From IMG/VR virus record IMGVR_UViG_3300021420_000009, positions 1 through 48,010 of that record: a DNA stretch of 48,010 nt; one strand, written 5' to 3'. A model generated the notes under the pieces. That model did no database searches. It was not told the origin of the DNA and was given only the letters and a program-made list of their open reading frames with translations. How positions within the stretch are numbered: the first letter of the stretch is position 1; the number at the start of each line of letters is the position of its first letter. Below, in pieces: positions 36,152 through 44,277 of this stretch. This stretch comes from a virus. A program made the position numbers and the translations under genes.

Positions 36152-38050
36152 ATGCGCGACCATACAGGAGATACCATCGGTTCGTTTAATGGATTATGGG
36201 CTAGAGGTAAATCTATAGATACCTGTCCAAGAGATCATTTTACTGATGGTCTTAATTTTGAATGTTTAGAACAAGGAGTAAAGTCTAGATGGGGATTCGA
36301 TACACTTGTCACTACATCTTCAGTAATGAGAATGTATGTCTATAAGTTATATGGACAAGCTGATCGAATCCTCTTTCTAGATAATAATGGTTCTATATGG
36401 GATAGTACTAATCTTGTTTCTCCTATTCTTACTATCAACGGAATGCTAGATTTTGCATTTGAGAATATAAATGGATTTGCTTATATTTCTCCCTCTGATG
36501 GATTTGTAGGGATGGCAGGTCAGAGTTTATATGTATATATAGGCTCTGGTACTGCTCGCTTGGCGGCAGGAGTAGCTCCTGTTGGTTCTGCATTAGTAGC
36601 AGCTAATTCAGCTACTTCTGGTAATTATGCAGCTGGATTACATATATTCTCGGTAGCTTATGAAACAAATACAGGATTTATTACTCCTCCTGGTCCTGCT
36701 GTGTTCGCTCAGTTGGTAAGCACAGGAGGTCTATCAGTTGATTTATCTAATATCCCTACTGGTGGTTCTGATATAGTTGCTAGAAGAATTCTATCTACTC
36801 AATTAGTAACTAATTATAATGGAGATCAGCAAGGGTATGAATTCTTCTTTGTTCCTAATGGGAGAATCCCAGATAATACTTCTACGACCTTTACCATTTC
36901 AGCATTTGATGCAGATCTATTCACATCTGCAGACTATCTGTTTGATTTGTTTCCTCTCATACCTGCTGGGAACCATATTTCAGTCTACAGTAACCGGCTG
37001 TGTATGGGCGGTGAGAATGCTAATCCATCGGTAGAAAGAATATCTCAAGCAGGTCAGCCAGAGGCAATAAATCAAGCTAGTGGATTACTTCAAATTGACT
37101 CGGCTAATGCTTCCTCAGCAGTAACTAACTGTCAGGCTTACCGAGGTATTCTATATATTGCTAAGAGGAATAGGTTCTACGCAGCTAACGACAATGGAGG
37201 TGATCCTGCTACTTGGCAAGTTCTTCCTTTAGATCAAGGTCATGGAGCTGACTTACATACTATAGCTACTGTTCTTGATACAGGTGGAGTTAACATAGAT
37301 ATAGTTTTAGTAGGAAATGTATCAGGACTATGGATATTTAATGGAACTCTAAACTTTCCTGCTCTATCTTGGAAAATAGATGATATATGGAAAAGAATTA
37401 ATAAGAAGTATTTCCATCTAGTTCATATAGTATTAGATACTACTGCAAGTAGAGTCTACTGTACCATACCCCTTGATTCAGCTATAGCTCCATCTCATAT
37501 TCTCGTAATGGATTATGAGACTTCTCCTTCTATGGATTATACTTTAGTTAGGTGGCTACTATGGACTTTACCTGTAGTTCCTACTACCGTGGCGGTAGAG
37601 ACAGTTACTTCTACTCAGATACCTCAACTTCTAGTTGGTTCTAGTGCAGGAAATATTTATAATCAAGATCTTACAGCGTTAAATGATTTTGGCAATCTTA
37701 TTCCTACTCCTTTTATACAAACAGCTTTAATGCCATGTCCTATTGCTAATGCTCTTTCAGGTTTAACAGAGAATTCAGATGGGACTATACTACACTTTGG
37801 TAGTGTTAGGCTTAGGGTATATGGTTCTGGTACTCTTTATGGGACTATGTATTCTTATGATGGAGCTACCTCTGATGTGCTTGCTCCTTATACACTGAGT
37901 TCAGTACCAGGGGTTGAGAAGAATCTTATTTCTTTCATGACTGGAGAGAGATCATATTTAAATCTATCTCTTAATAATGTGAATGATTGGTTTAAGATTA
38001 ATAAGATTAGGTTCTTTACTAATAAACTTTGGGAAGAGGTACCGGGCTAG
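36152..38050 (+). CDS. Propeller-like tail protein (tail nozzle candidate)
   Basis: A 632-residue, almost entirely beta protein with recurring blade-like units (DRILFLDNNGSIWDS; GFAYISPSDGFVGMAGQSLY; GILYIAKRNRFYAANDNGG; IDIVLVGNVSGLWIFNG). Podoviruses such as T7 have a beta-propeller nozzle protein (gp12) of related design below the adaptor. The N-terminus (SFNGLWARGKSIDTCPRDHF) resembles other phage proteins of this position. The call as nozzle is an inference from fold and order. Confidence 0.6.
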   Translation: MRDHTGDTIGSFNGLWARGKSIDTCPRDHFTDGLNFECLEQGVKSRWGFDTLVTTSSVMRMYVYKLYGQADRILFLDNNGSIWDSTNLVSPILTINGMLDFAFENINGFAYISPSDGFVGMAGQSLYVYIGSGTARLAAGVAPVGSALVAANSATSGNYAAGLHIFSVAYETNTGFITPPGPAVFAQLVSTGGLSVDLSNIPTGGSDIVARRILSTQLVTNYNGDQQGYEFFFVPNGRIPDNTSTTFTISAFDADLFTSADYLFDLFPLIPAGNHISVYSNRLCMGGENANPSVERISQAGQPEAINQASGLLQIDSANASSAVTNCQAYRGILYIAKRNRFYAANDNGGDPATWQVLPLDQGHGADLHTIATVLDTGGVNIDIVLVGNVSGLWIFNGTLNFPALSWKIDDIWKRINKKYFHLVHIVLDTTASRVYCTIPLDSAIAPSHILVMDYETSPSMDYTLVRWLLWTLPVVPTTVAVETVTSTQIPQLLVGSSAGNIYNQDLTALNDFGNLIPTPFIQTALMPCPIANALSGLTENSDGTILHFGSVRLRVYGSGTLYGTMYSYDGATSDVLAPYTLSSVPGVEKNLISFMTGERSYLNLSLNNVNDWFKINKIRFFTNKLWEEVPG

Positions 38051-38859
38051 TGGCCTCAACTCAAACTGCTCAATTGCTCAATGATTTGAATAATTCTGGC
38101 CTCCAAACCAGTAATCCTCCAGTCTATAATGCTATATTAGGGCTGATTCAAACAGTAGATGGACTATCCACAGACCTTCAAACTCAGATTAACCTATTAG
38201 CTCCCGGCGGAGTGGGGGTTATTCCTAATAATGTTACTGGATTTATAGTACTTTTTACTTCAACCAATGTAATTTTATCCTGGATTCCTCAAGGTGCTGG
38301 ATTTTCTTATGAAATTAGAGTTGGATCAGTATGGGAAACTTCTAATTATGTAACAACTACTATAGCTTCTTCTGTTCCACTTAATCCACTTCTCGTAGGG
38401 ACTTATACTTATCTTATTAAAGTTGTTGGACCTACAGGTAATTTTTCTACTAAAGCTACTCCAGTTACTTTTACTATTCCTGCTCTTGGTCCTATAACTT
38501 TAGCTGCTGTTAATCTATCTAATAATATATTATTTAACTGGAATGCTCCTACATCTACTTTTACTATTGATCATTATATATTTACTAGAAATGGAGTATC
38601 TATAGGTACTGTAAATTCTACTTTCTTTGTGTATAATGAATTAGTAGCTGGGACTTATACATATACAGTACAGGCAGTAGATATTGCAGGTAATACTAGT
38701 GCTATTACATCAGGTTCTACTATTACAGTGAATGTATTATCTCCGCCTGGCTTCACAGCCGCGGGGACTTTAAGTGATACTCTATTTGATGGTACTAAAT
38801 TTAATACTGTCCTTGAACCTAACTCGCCTAGATTACTAGCTAATGTACTTACTTGCTAA
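38050..38859 (+). CDS. Fibronectin-III-like tail protein (GTG start)
   Basis: The GTG at 38050 shares its G with the preceding TAG; an in-frame TTG further upstream is less likely. About 269 residues: a helical start (TQTAQLLNDLNNSGLQTS), a spacer, then two fibronectin-III-like repeats (NVILSWIPQGAGFSYEIRV ... ILFNWNAPTSTFTIDHYIF) with similar TYTYLIKV/TYTYTVQA strands. Such proteins sit on tails and contact host surface sugars or other tail parts. Confidence 0.65.
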   Translation: MASTQTAQLLNDLNNSGLQTSNPPVYNAILGLIQTVDGLSTDLQTQINLLAPGGVGVIPNNVTGFIVLFTSTNVILSWIPQGAGFSYEIRVGSVWETSNYVTTTIASSVPLNPLLVGTYTYLIKVVGPTGNFSTKATPVTFTIPALGPITLAAVNLSNNILFNWNAPTSTFTIDHYIFTRNGVSIGTVNSTFFVYNELVAGTYTYTVQAVDIAGNTSAITSGSTITVNVLSPPGFTAAGTLSDTLFDGTKFNTVLEPNSPRLLANVLTC

Positions 38860-38868
38860 GGAAAAGAT

Positions 38869-39213
38869 ATGATTAGAAGTAATAGAAGTAGAGAAGGGTA
38901 TTTAATGATAGATAACCGAGGAGGTCCAGGTACTACTAAAGATTTTGTTAGACCTTCTGGTAATATATGTCCAGCAGTAGGAGAAGGTAAGTTATTTGAG
39001 AGTGCTACTAAAGTATGTGGTCATTGTAGTCAGATGATTCTTCTAAATCCAGATAGGAAAAGAGAACGTCACTATTGTCCTAATTGTGATGATTTTATTT
39101 GTGATGTATGTGCCGAAATAAGAAAGAATACTCTTGAATGTGGAATGATGAAGAAAGCTTATCTTGAAAAACAAGAATCAGAGGCTATTAAACTTAACTT
39201 AAGTGAGGTATAA
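38869..39213 (+). CDS. Zinc-binding protein (114 aa)
   Basis: GYLMIDNRGGPGT near the N-terminus, then a cysteine-rich zone: CGHCSQMILLNPDRKRERHY, CPNC and CDVC, enough for two zinc ribbons. Proteins of exactly this plan are common in tailed phages between tail genes; their role is not established, though a virion-associated zinc protein is assumed. Confidence 0.65.
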   Translation: MIRSNRSREGYLMIDNRGGPGTTKDFVRPSGNICPAVGEGKLFESATKVCGHCSQMILLNPDRKRERHYCPNCDDFICDVCAEIRKNTLECGMMKKAYLEKQESEAIKLNLSEV

Positions 39214-39214
39214 C

Positions 39215-39721
39215 ATGGCAGCATGGTCTTTCAAATGGGCTACTTGGACTCCTGTTGCAGTAGCAGATGCTACTAACTATACTGATAATGGTTATATGGG
39301 ATTAATGGGAGGTTCTACTACCCAAATGGGTAGAATTTTAGAGATTTATATGGGAGGACAGAATGCTGCCTCTGCTGTAATGGAAATGATCTTTTCTAGA
39401 GATTCTACTGTACAAGCAACACCTACTGCTTTAACTACAGGTCAATCTCTTGCTGCATTTCATCCTTCTACTGCTGCATTAGGGGCACCTCCTGTTGCTT
39501 TTACTGCTTCTACAACTAAACCACAGAGGTCTGCTACTTTAGGTTTACTTAATCTAAGCTTCAATGCCTTTGGTTCTGTAGTTAAATGGTATACAGGACA
39601 GGAAGAATATATGGCTTATCTTGGTAATACTGCTTCTATAGGAGAAATGAGTTTATCAGGATATACTGGAACAGCTGTAGGTGCTTCAATAGGTGCTCAT
39701 ATTATCTTTGAACCATTTTAA
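39215..39721 (+). CDS. Unassigned virion protein (168 aa)
   Basis: I start at ATG 39215 (MAAWSFKWATWTPVAVADAT), with GAGG seven bases upstream, in preference to a GTG four codons earlier. Beta-rich, low charge, with GGQNAASAVMEMIFSRDS and SATLGLLNLSFNAFGSV. A structural role is inferred from composition and place among tail genes. Confidence 0.5.
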   Translation: MAAWSFKWATWTPVAVADATNYTDNGYMGLMGGSTTQMGRILEIYMGGQNAASAVMEMIFSRDSTVQATPTALTTGQSLAAFHPSTAALGAPPVAFTASTTKPQRSATLGLLNLSFNAFGSVVKWYTGQEEYMAYLGNTASIGEMSLSGYTGTAVGASIGAHIIFEPF

Positions 39722-41431
39722 ATGGCTATAGCCTTCGACGCTGCGACTGACTTAGGAAGTAACGGGGGAAGTACTAATTCCCTTACTCATGCACACGTGT
39801 GTACTGGAAGTAATCTTGTACTTATTGTAAATTTTGTTGGTGATAATATACCAGGAAATGATGATATAACTGGGGTAACTTATAATGGAGTCAGTATGAC
39901 TCTTATTGATAAAGTTACTACTCTTAGTGATAGATATAATTATGTATATATTTTAGTAGGACCTTCTACTGGAAGTAATAATGTTGTAATTAACTGTACT
40001 AATAATCATTATCTTGTTGGAGAAGCCGCATCATATACTGGATGTGCTCAAACAGGACAACCAGATTCACATAATAAATCTACTGGTACTCCAACAGCTA
40101 ATGTTGATTTACCTACTGTATTAACTTCTACAGTAGCAGATAATTGTTGGGTTATATTAGGAGTTTGGGAGTATAATGGACTTTCTGCTGGAACTGGAAC
40201 AACTGTTAGAATTATAGAATCTACATTTAATGGTGGTGGAATTTTTGATTCTAATGGGGTAGTTACTCCTCCAGGAACTAAAACATTAAATACGAAGGTA
40301 TCTAATCCAGCAAATAGTGGAAGAATAATATTTTCTATTGCTCCATTTATTGTATCTGGAAATAATCCATTTTTTACTACTGAATTTGATACTCCTAGAT
40401 TGAAGTTATCTTCTAAAGATGCTAATTATTTATCTTCTCTACCTGATAGTTTAGTAGGACACGATATCTTTTTCGGTAGTGGAAGTCCACAGACTTATAT
40501 AGATACTCCGCCGCGGAGGAAGAATTTACCTCCGCCGGATTGGATATATCAAGGATTACTTACTTATGGAAAAGATCAATTCTTTACTATAGGTGGCCCT
40601 CAGTATGACTATCCTAATCCAAATAGAAAGAGAAATCTTCCAGATTTACTCTCTCATTCTGATACTAAGATAAATTTTCTTGGAAAGGATACATTCTTTG
40701 GTCCTCCGGGTATGGGACCAAATTATGATTATCCTAATCCTAATAGAAGAACTAATCTTCAGGATTTATTAAAATATGAAAAAATAATATTTCCTTCTTT
40801 AGTCCTAACCTTTTCTAACTGTTCTTGGGCAGGTCATTTTATAAGGAATAGTTGGGGTTCCCCAGCTGATCAAGTAAATGCTGGATATCCTATATATATT
40901 CAGCCTTCTGAATTAAGTGGATCTTATTCTAAAATACTTGATTTTGGTACTTCTGCTATTAATATTATAATTAATCTTACTTATTCGACTAATGTTATAG
41001 TTCCTGGTATTACTTTAGCATTTCAGATTGCTTGGTCTAATGATAATATAACTTATACTAATTTACCTGCTGGGACTTCTGGATTTATAACATCTAATTT
41101 CCGTTATATCAAAGTAACTATTACCTTTACTGCATCTACTCGCCAGGCACTAACTGAACTTACTAATTTAACTGTTAATTTATCAGTTCAACAGATAATG
41201 GATAGTGGTACTGTTTCTGCTCTTGCATCAGATTCAGGTGGTACTTTAGTTACTATGACTAGAACTTTCTTAGCTCCTCCAGTTATTACTTTTACTCCTA
41301 TTTCAGTACAACCAATTTATGCTGTAGCTACTAATGTTACTGATACTACATTTAACGTATTAATCTTTGATAGTAGTGGTAATAGAATTAGTGAAACTAT
41401 AGGTTGGCACGCTCGTGGGATTGCTCTTTAG
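39722..41431 (+). CDS. Tail fibre / receptor-binding protein with PNPNR repeats
   Basis: A 569-residue protein. Residues 1-210 form a jelly-roll domain (GVTYNGVSMTLIDK ... IFSIAPF). Residues about 220-345 carry three copies of a linker: TYIDTPPRRKNLPPP, YDYPNPNRKRNLPDLL and YDYPNPNRRTNLQDLL. The C-terminal third is beta-rich and ends with TFNVLIFDSSGNRI ... GWHARGIAL, which resembles an H-type lectin domain. Likely binds host glycans. The copies may be assembly or flexibility modules. Confidence 0.6.
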   Translation: MAIAFDAATDLGSNGGSTNSLTHAHVCTGSNLVLIVNFVGDNIPGNDDITGVTYNGVSMTLIDKVTTLSDRYNYVYILVGPSTGSNNVVINCTNNHYLVGEAASYTGCAQTGQPDSHNKSTGTPTANVDLPTVLTSTVADNCWVILGVWEYNGLSAGTGTTVRIIESTFNGGGIFDSNGVVTPPGTKTLNTKVSNPANSGRIIFSIAPFIVSGNNPFFTTEFDTPRLKLSSKDANYLSSLPDSLVGHDIFFGSGSPQTYIDTPPRRKNLPPPDWIYQGLLTYGKDQFFTIGGPQYDYPNPNRKRNLPDLLSHSDTKINFLGKDTFFGPPGMGPNYDYPNPNRRTNLQDLLKYEKIIFPSLVLTFSNCSWAGHFIRNSWGSPADQVNAGYPIYIQPSELSGSYSKILDFGTSAINIIINLTYSTNVIVPGITLAFQIAWSNDNITYTNLPAGTSGFITSNFRYIKVTITFTASTRQALTELTNLTVNLSVQQIMDSGTVSALASDSGGTLVTMTRTFLAPPVITFTPISVQPIYAVATNVTDTTFNVLIFDSSGNRISETIGWHARGIAL

Positions 41432-42121
41432 ATGGCTAATAAGTTCATCCGCTATAATCCATCTGGATCTAATTACTTTGAGTATGATTCATCAGTAGCT
41501 CAGGATGGAAGTGGTCCTTGGTTATTGCTACCTATAGATGCTTCTCAGATTACTGCTAGTCAATTAGCACTAGCTCGTGGCGGAACTAAATCAGATTTAT
41601 CTGCTACAGGTGGAACTAGTCAAGTATTAAAACAAGTATCTACTGGAGCACCAGTTACAGTAGGTCAGTTAGCTTCTAGTGATTTAAGTGATGGACCTTT
41701 TACTACATTTACTCCTACTTATGGAACTTGGACTCCAGTAATAGGTAGTGATGCTGGACAAAGTGGACAAACTTATTCTGTACAAATCGGTCAATACTTT
41801 AAGTTAGGAAGATTAGTTATTGCGAATTTCGTAGCTACTTTGTCAGCTAAAGGAACAATAAGTGCTGGTACAGCAAATATTCAAGGTTTACCATTTACAT
41901 CCCAATCCACCGCAGGCTTCTTTCAAGCTGGGACGGTATGTGAATTCGAGAATTTGGTGAGTAATTGGGCGAGTTTAAGTATTAGAGTTCAGCCTAATAC
42001 AACCTTTGCCTATCTGGTAGATGTCGCAGCGGGTGGAAGTTCAAGTAGTGGGTTCCCGAACGCTACGGAAATCACTAACACTACCCGCATTATCGGGTCG
42101 ATGAGCTATCTTACCCCATAG
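41432..42121 (+). CDS. Tail fibre protein
   Basis: A 229-residue protein: an N-terminal attachment-like part (RYNPSGSNYFEYDSS), a fibre repeat (LARGGTKSDLSATGGTSQVL) and a receptor-type C-terminal beta domain (WTPVIGSDAGQSGQTYSVQ ...). From about base 41900 the DNA is clearly richer in G and C than in the neighbours, suggesting the C-terminal domain was exchanged with another phage. Typical modular fibre. Confidence 0.65.
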   Translation: MANKFIRYNPSGSNYFEYDSSVAQDGSGPWLLLPIDASQITASQLALARGGTKSDLSATGGTSQVLKQVSTGAPVTVGQLASSDLSDGPFTTFTPTYGTWTPVIGSDAGQSGQTYSVQIGQYFKLGRLVIANFVATLSAKGTISAGTANIQGLPFTSQSTAGFFQAGTVCEFENLVSNWASLSIRVQPNTTFAYLVDVAAGGSSSSGFPNATEITNTTRIIGSMSYLTP

Positions 42122-42129
42122 GAGAACTT

Positions 42130-42402
42130 ATGCCAGGAATGATAGTCACAGCAACTCAATTAAATCAACTTTGTGGTAATGTATCACTTAATATTCTCAC
42201 TGGATATGTAACTGCTACATATATTAATAATTGGCTACTTGCTAATCCAGTAGTAGGTGGAGTAGACCCATTAGTAACTATAGGAATGTCTGCTTCAGAT
42301 GCAGTAACTATTAGAGCAGCAATGGCTGATTTGGCATTCCAGAAAGTTTCAGCTTTTGACTCTAGCCAAAATGTAAAAGCTCTCTATGGATTAGGTGTAT
42401 AG
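42130..42402 (+). CDS. 90-residue fibre-cluster protein
   Basis: A helical/beta small protein (MIVTATQLNQLCGNVSLNIL ... ADLAFQKVSAFDSSQNV) encoded between two fibre genes and directly followed by the collar-domain fibre. Could be a fibre chaperone or a hinge. Not recognised. Confidence 0.5.
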   Translation: MPGMIVTATQLNQLCGNVSLNILTGYVTATYINNWLLANPVVGGVDPLVTIGMSASDAVTIRAAMADLAFQKVSAFDSSQNVKALYGLGV

Positions 42403-43434
42403 ATGGCTGATTGGTCCCATCCAGTTCTGACAGATCTATATACTGATGTTTTAACTACCTATTTGAATGGTAGACTAAATGATTGTGGAACTCTATTTAA
42501 TACAGCTCCATCTAATCAACCAGATCATGTAATTCGATTCCTTCGATCTCCTGGATTATTTCAAGAATGGTTAAGTGCTACTTGGAATCCACTTCTATTA
42601 GATGTAACTGGTGGTGGGACTGGAGCTTCTACTGCTTCTGGAGCTAGAACTAATTTAGGATTGGGTACAATGTCTACTCAATCTGCCGCCGCGGTTGCTA
42701 TAACTGGTGGTACTGAGTCTGGGGTAACTATAGATAATACTAATAATATTGATGCAGGGGCAATTACATCAGGAACAGTGGCCACGGCTAGATTACCTAC
42801 TGCATTCCAATCTGGAATGATGGTAATGTATGGTGGTGCTGCTGCTCCTTCTGGTTGGGTTCTATGTGATGGTTCTGCTATATCACGAACTACTTTCTCT
42901 ATTCTATTTGGTGTAATTGGAACTGCCTATGGAATAGGTGATGGTTCTACTACATTTAATGTTCCTGATTTAAGGCAGAAGTTTCCATTAGGTACTGCTA
43001 CCTCAGGTACTGGAAGTACATTAGGTGGAAGTGGTGGTTCTATAGATCATACTCATACCTCTGCTGCGCATACACATACAAGTGCAGCTCACGTACATGG
43101 AACAAGTGTTATAACGGTTCCTCATAGCCATACTATATCAGGTACTCATACACATGGAGTATCTATAAATGTTAATAGTGGAGTTGAGAGTTTTGATTCT
43201 GCTACAGGTATTCTGGGTGGTGGTCTGAATGTTGCTGGTATTAACCATGTTCATCTAGTATCAGTAGTAGGTACTACTGCTGCATCTTCTCCAGGTTCTA
43301 CTGATTCAGCTTCCCCAGGACTATCAGGTTCTACTGATTCCACTACTCCAGGTTCTACTGGTTCTACTACTCCAGGAGTAACAGGTACAAATAATCCTCC
43401 TTTCTGCGTAGTAAACTATATTATTAAGACATAG
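42403..43434 (+). CDS. Tail fibre with phage collar domain
   Basis: A 343-residue protein. After an N-terminal part and a fibre repeat (GGGTGASTASGARTNLGLG) comes the collar domain at 138-200 (GMMVMYGGAAAPSGWVLCDG ... NVPDLRQKFPLG). A His-rich segment (HTHTSAAHTHTSAAHVHG) probably binds metal ions along the fibre axis, as in T4 gp12-type fibres. A Ser/Thr/Pro/Gly repeat precedes the usual closing FCVVNYIIKT. Host recognition at the baseplate/tail tip is the likely role. Confidence 0.85.
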   Translation: MADWSHPVLTDLYTDVLTTYLNGRLNDCGTLFNTAPSNQPDHVIRFLRSPGLFQEWLSATWNPLLLDVTGGGTGASTASGARTNLGLGTMSTQSAAAVAITGGTESGVTIDNTNNIDAGAITSGTVATARLPTAFQSGMMVMYGGAAAPSGWVLCDGSAISRTTFSILFGVIGTAYGIGDGSTTFNVPDLRQKFPLGTATSGTGSTLGGSGGSIDHTHTSAAHTHTSAAHVHGTSVITVPHSHTISGTHTHGVSINVNSGVESFDSATGILGGGLNVAGINHVHLVSVVGTTAASSPGSTDSASPGLSGSTDSTTPGSTGSTTPGVTGTNNPPFCVVNYIIKT

Positions 43435-43436
43435 GT

Positions 43437-43889
43437 ATGAGAATGGACTTTTCATCAATATCATCATATGAGATAGTAGCTCTTACCATCTACGGTGAAG
43501 GTAGAGGTGAGCCAATAGAAGGTCAGATTGCTATTGGATGTATTATTAGGAACAGAGTACATGAAGCCACTATTAGTAAAGGTTATAAAGATATATGTCT
43601 AGCCCCACTTCAATTTTCCTGTTGGAATGAGAATGATCCTAATAGGAAGTTACTTGAGTCTATAGTAACTAAGATGCAAGGTGGATTTTTATCTACTGAT
43701 AATACTACTGATCCTGTTCTCCGTCAATGTATTTATGTATCTAAAGGTATAGTAGATTGGGATATTATGAGTAATATAGGATCATCTACTAATTATATGA
43801 CTAAGCAGCTATATAATGCTAATCCACCCGTCTGGGCAAGGGAATTAAAGGTATCCTCAACTATTGGGAAGCATGTATTTCTAGTATGA
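43437..43889 (+). CDS. SleB/CwlJ-type cell-wall hydrolase
   Basis: A 150-residue protein with LTIYGEGRGEPIEGQIAIGC, an IRNRV strand and CLAPLQFSCWNENDPN, the signature of the Hydrolase_2 (SleB/CwlJ) family. The catalytic Glu is likely the one in YGEGRGE. It degrades peptidoglycan, either as endolysin or as a virion enzyme at entry. No signal peptide, so a holin would be needed for lysis. Overlaps the next gene as ATGA. Confidence 0.8.
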   Translation: MRMDFSSISSYEIVALTIYGEGRGEPIEGQIAIGCIIRNRVHEATISKGYKDICLAPLQFSCWNENDPNRKLLESIVTKMQGGFLSTDNTTDPVLRQCIYVSKGIVDWDIMSNIGSSTNYMTKQLYNANPPVWARELKVSSTIGKHVFLV

Positions 43890-44272
43890 ATATACGTCAC
43901 CTGGTCGAGAAGGACGAAATTCAACTTATACGGATACATGAGAACTTTAGGGAAGAATTCCCTTTAACTGATCTTACTAATCAACCTAATTACTTAGGTA
44001 AGATAGTTATAGTAGATGATAATGATAAAATAATAGTAGCTGGTGGAGTTCGCTCCATAGCTGAAATAGTAGCAGTTAGCAATAAGTCAGTACATATTCG
44101 GGAGCGGCGTGAGGCATATCTTAAATTCTTACTTACTTGTGAGTTTCTATCTAAAACAGTCTATGATCAGCTTCATATATCTATAATAGATCCTATATGG
44201 GAAGAACATCTACTCAAGTATGGCTTCCGAAGAACTAAAGGTAATATGATGTATAGGAATATAGAGAGGTAG
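43886..44272 (+). CDS. GNAT-fold-like phage protein
   Basis: A 128-residue protein: LVEKDEIQLIRIHENFREEF, KIVIVDDNDKIIVAGGVRSI, and a C-terminal EEHLLKYGFRRTKGNMMYRN. The order of strands and the 'LLKYGFRR' end resemble GNAT acetyltransferases often encoded near phage fibres and lysins. I cannot confirm an intact acetyl-CoA loop. Overlaps the hydrolase gene. Confidence 0.6.
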   Translation: MNIRHLVEKDEIQLIRIHENFREEFPLTDLTNQPNYLGKIVIVDDNDKIIVAGGVRSIAEIVAVSNKSVHIRERREAYLKFLLTCEFLSKTVYDQLHISIIDPIWEEHLLKYGFRRTKGNMMYRNIER

Positions 44273-44277
44273 TTGTT

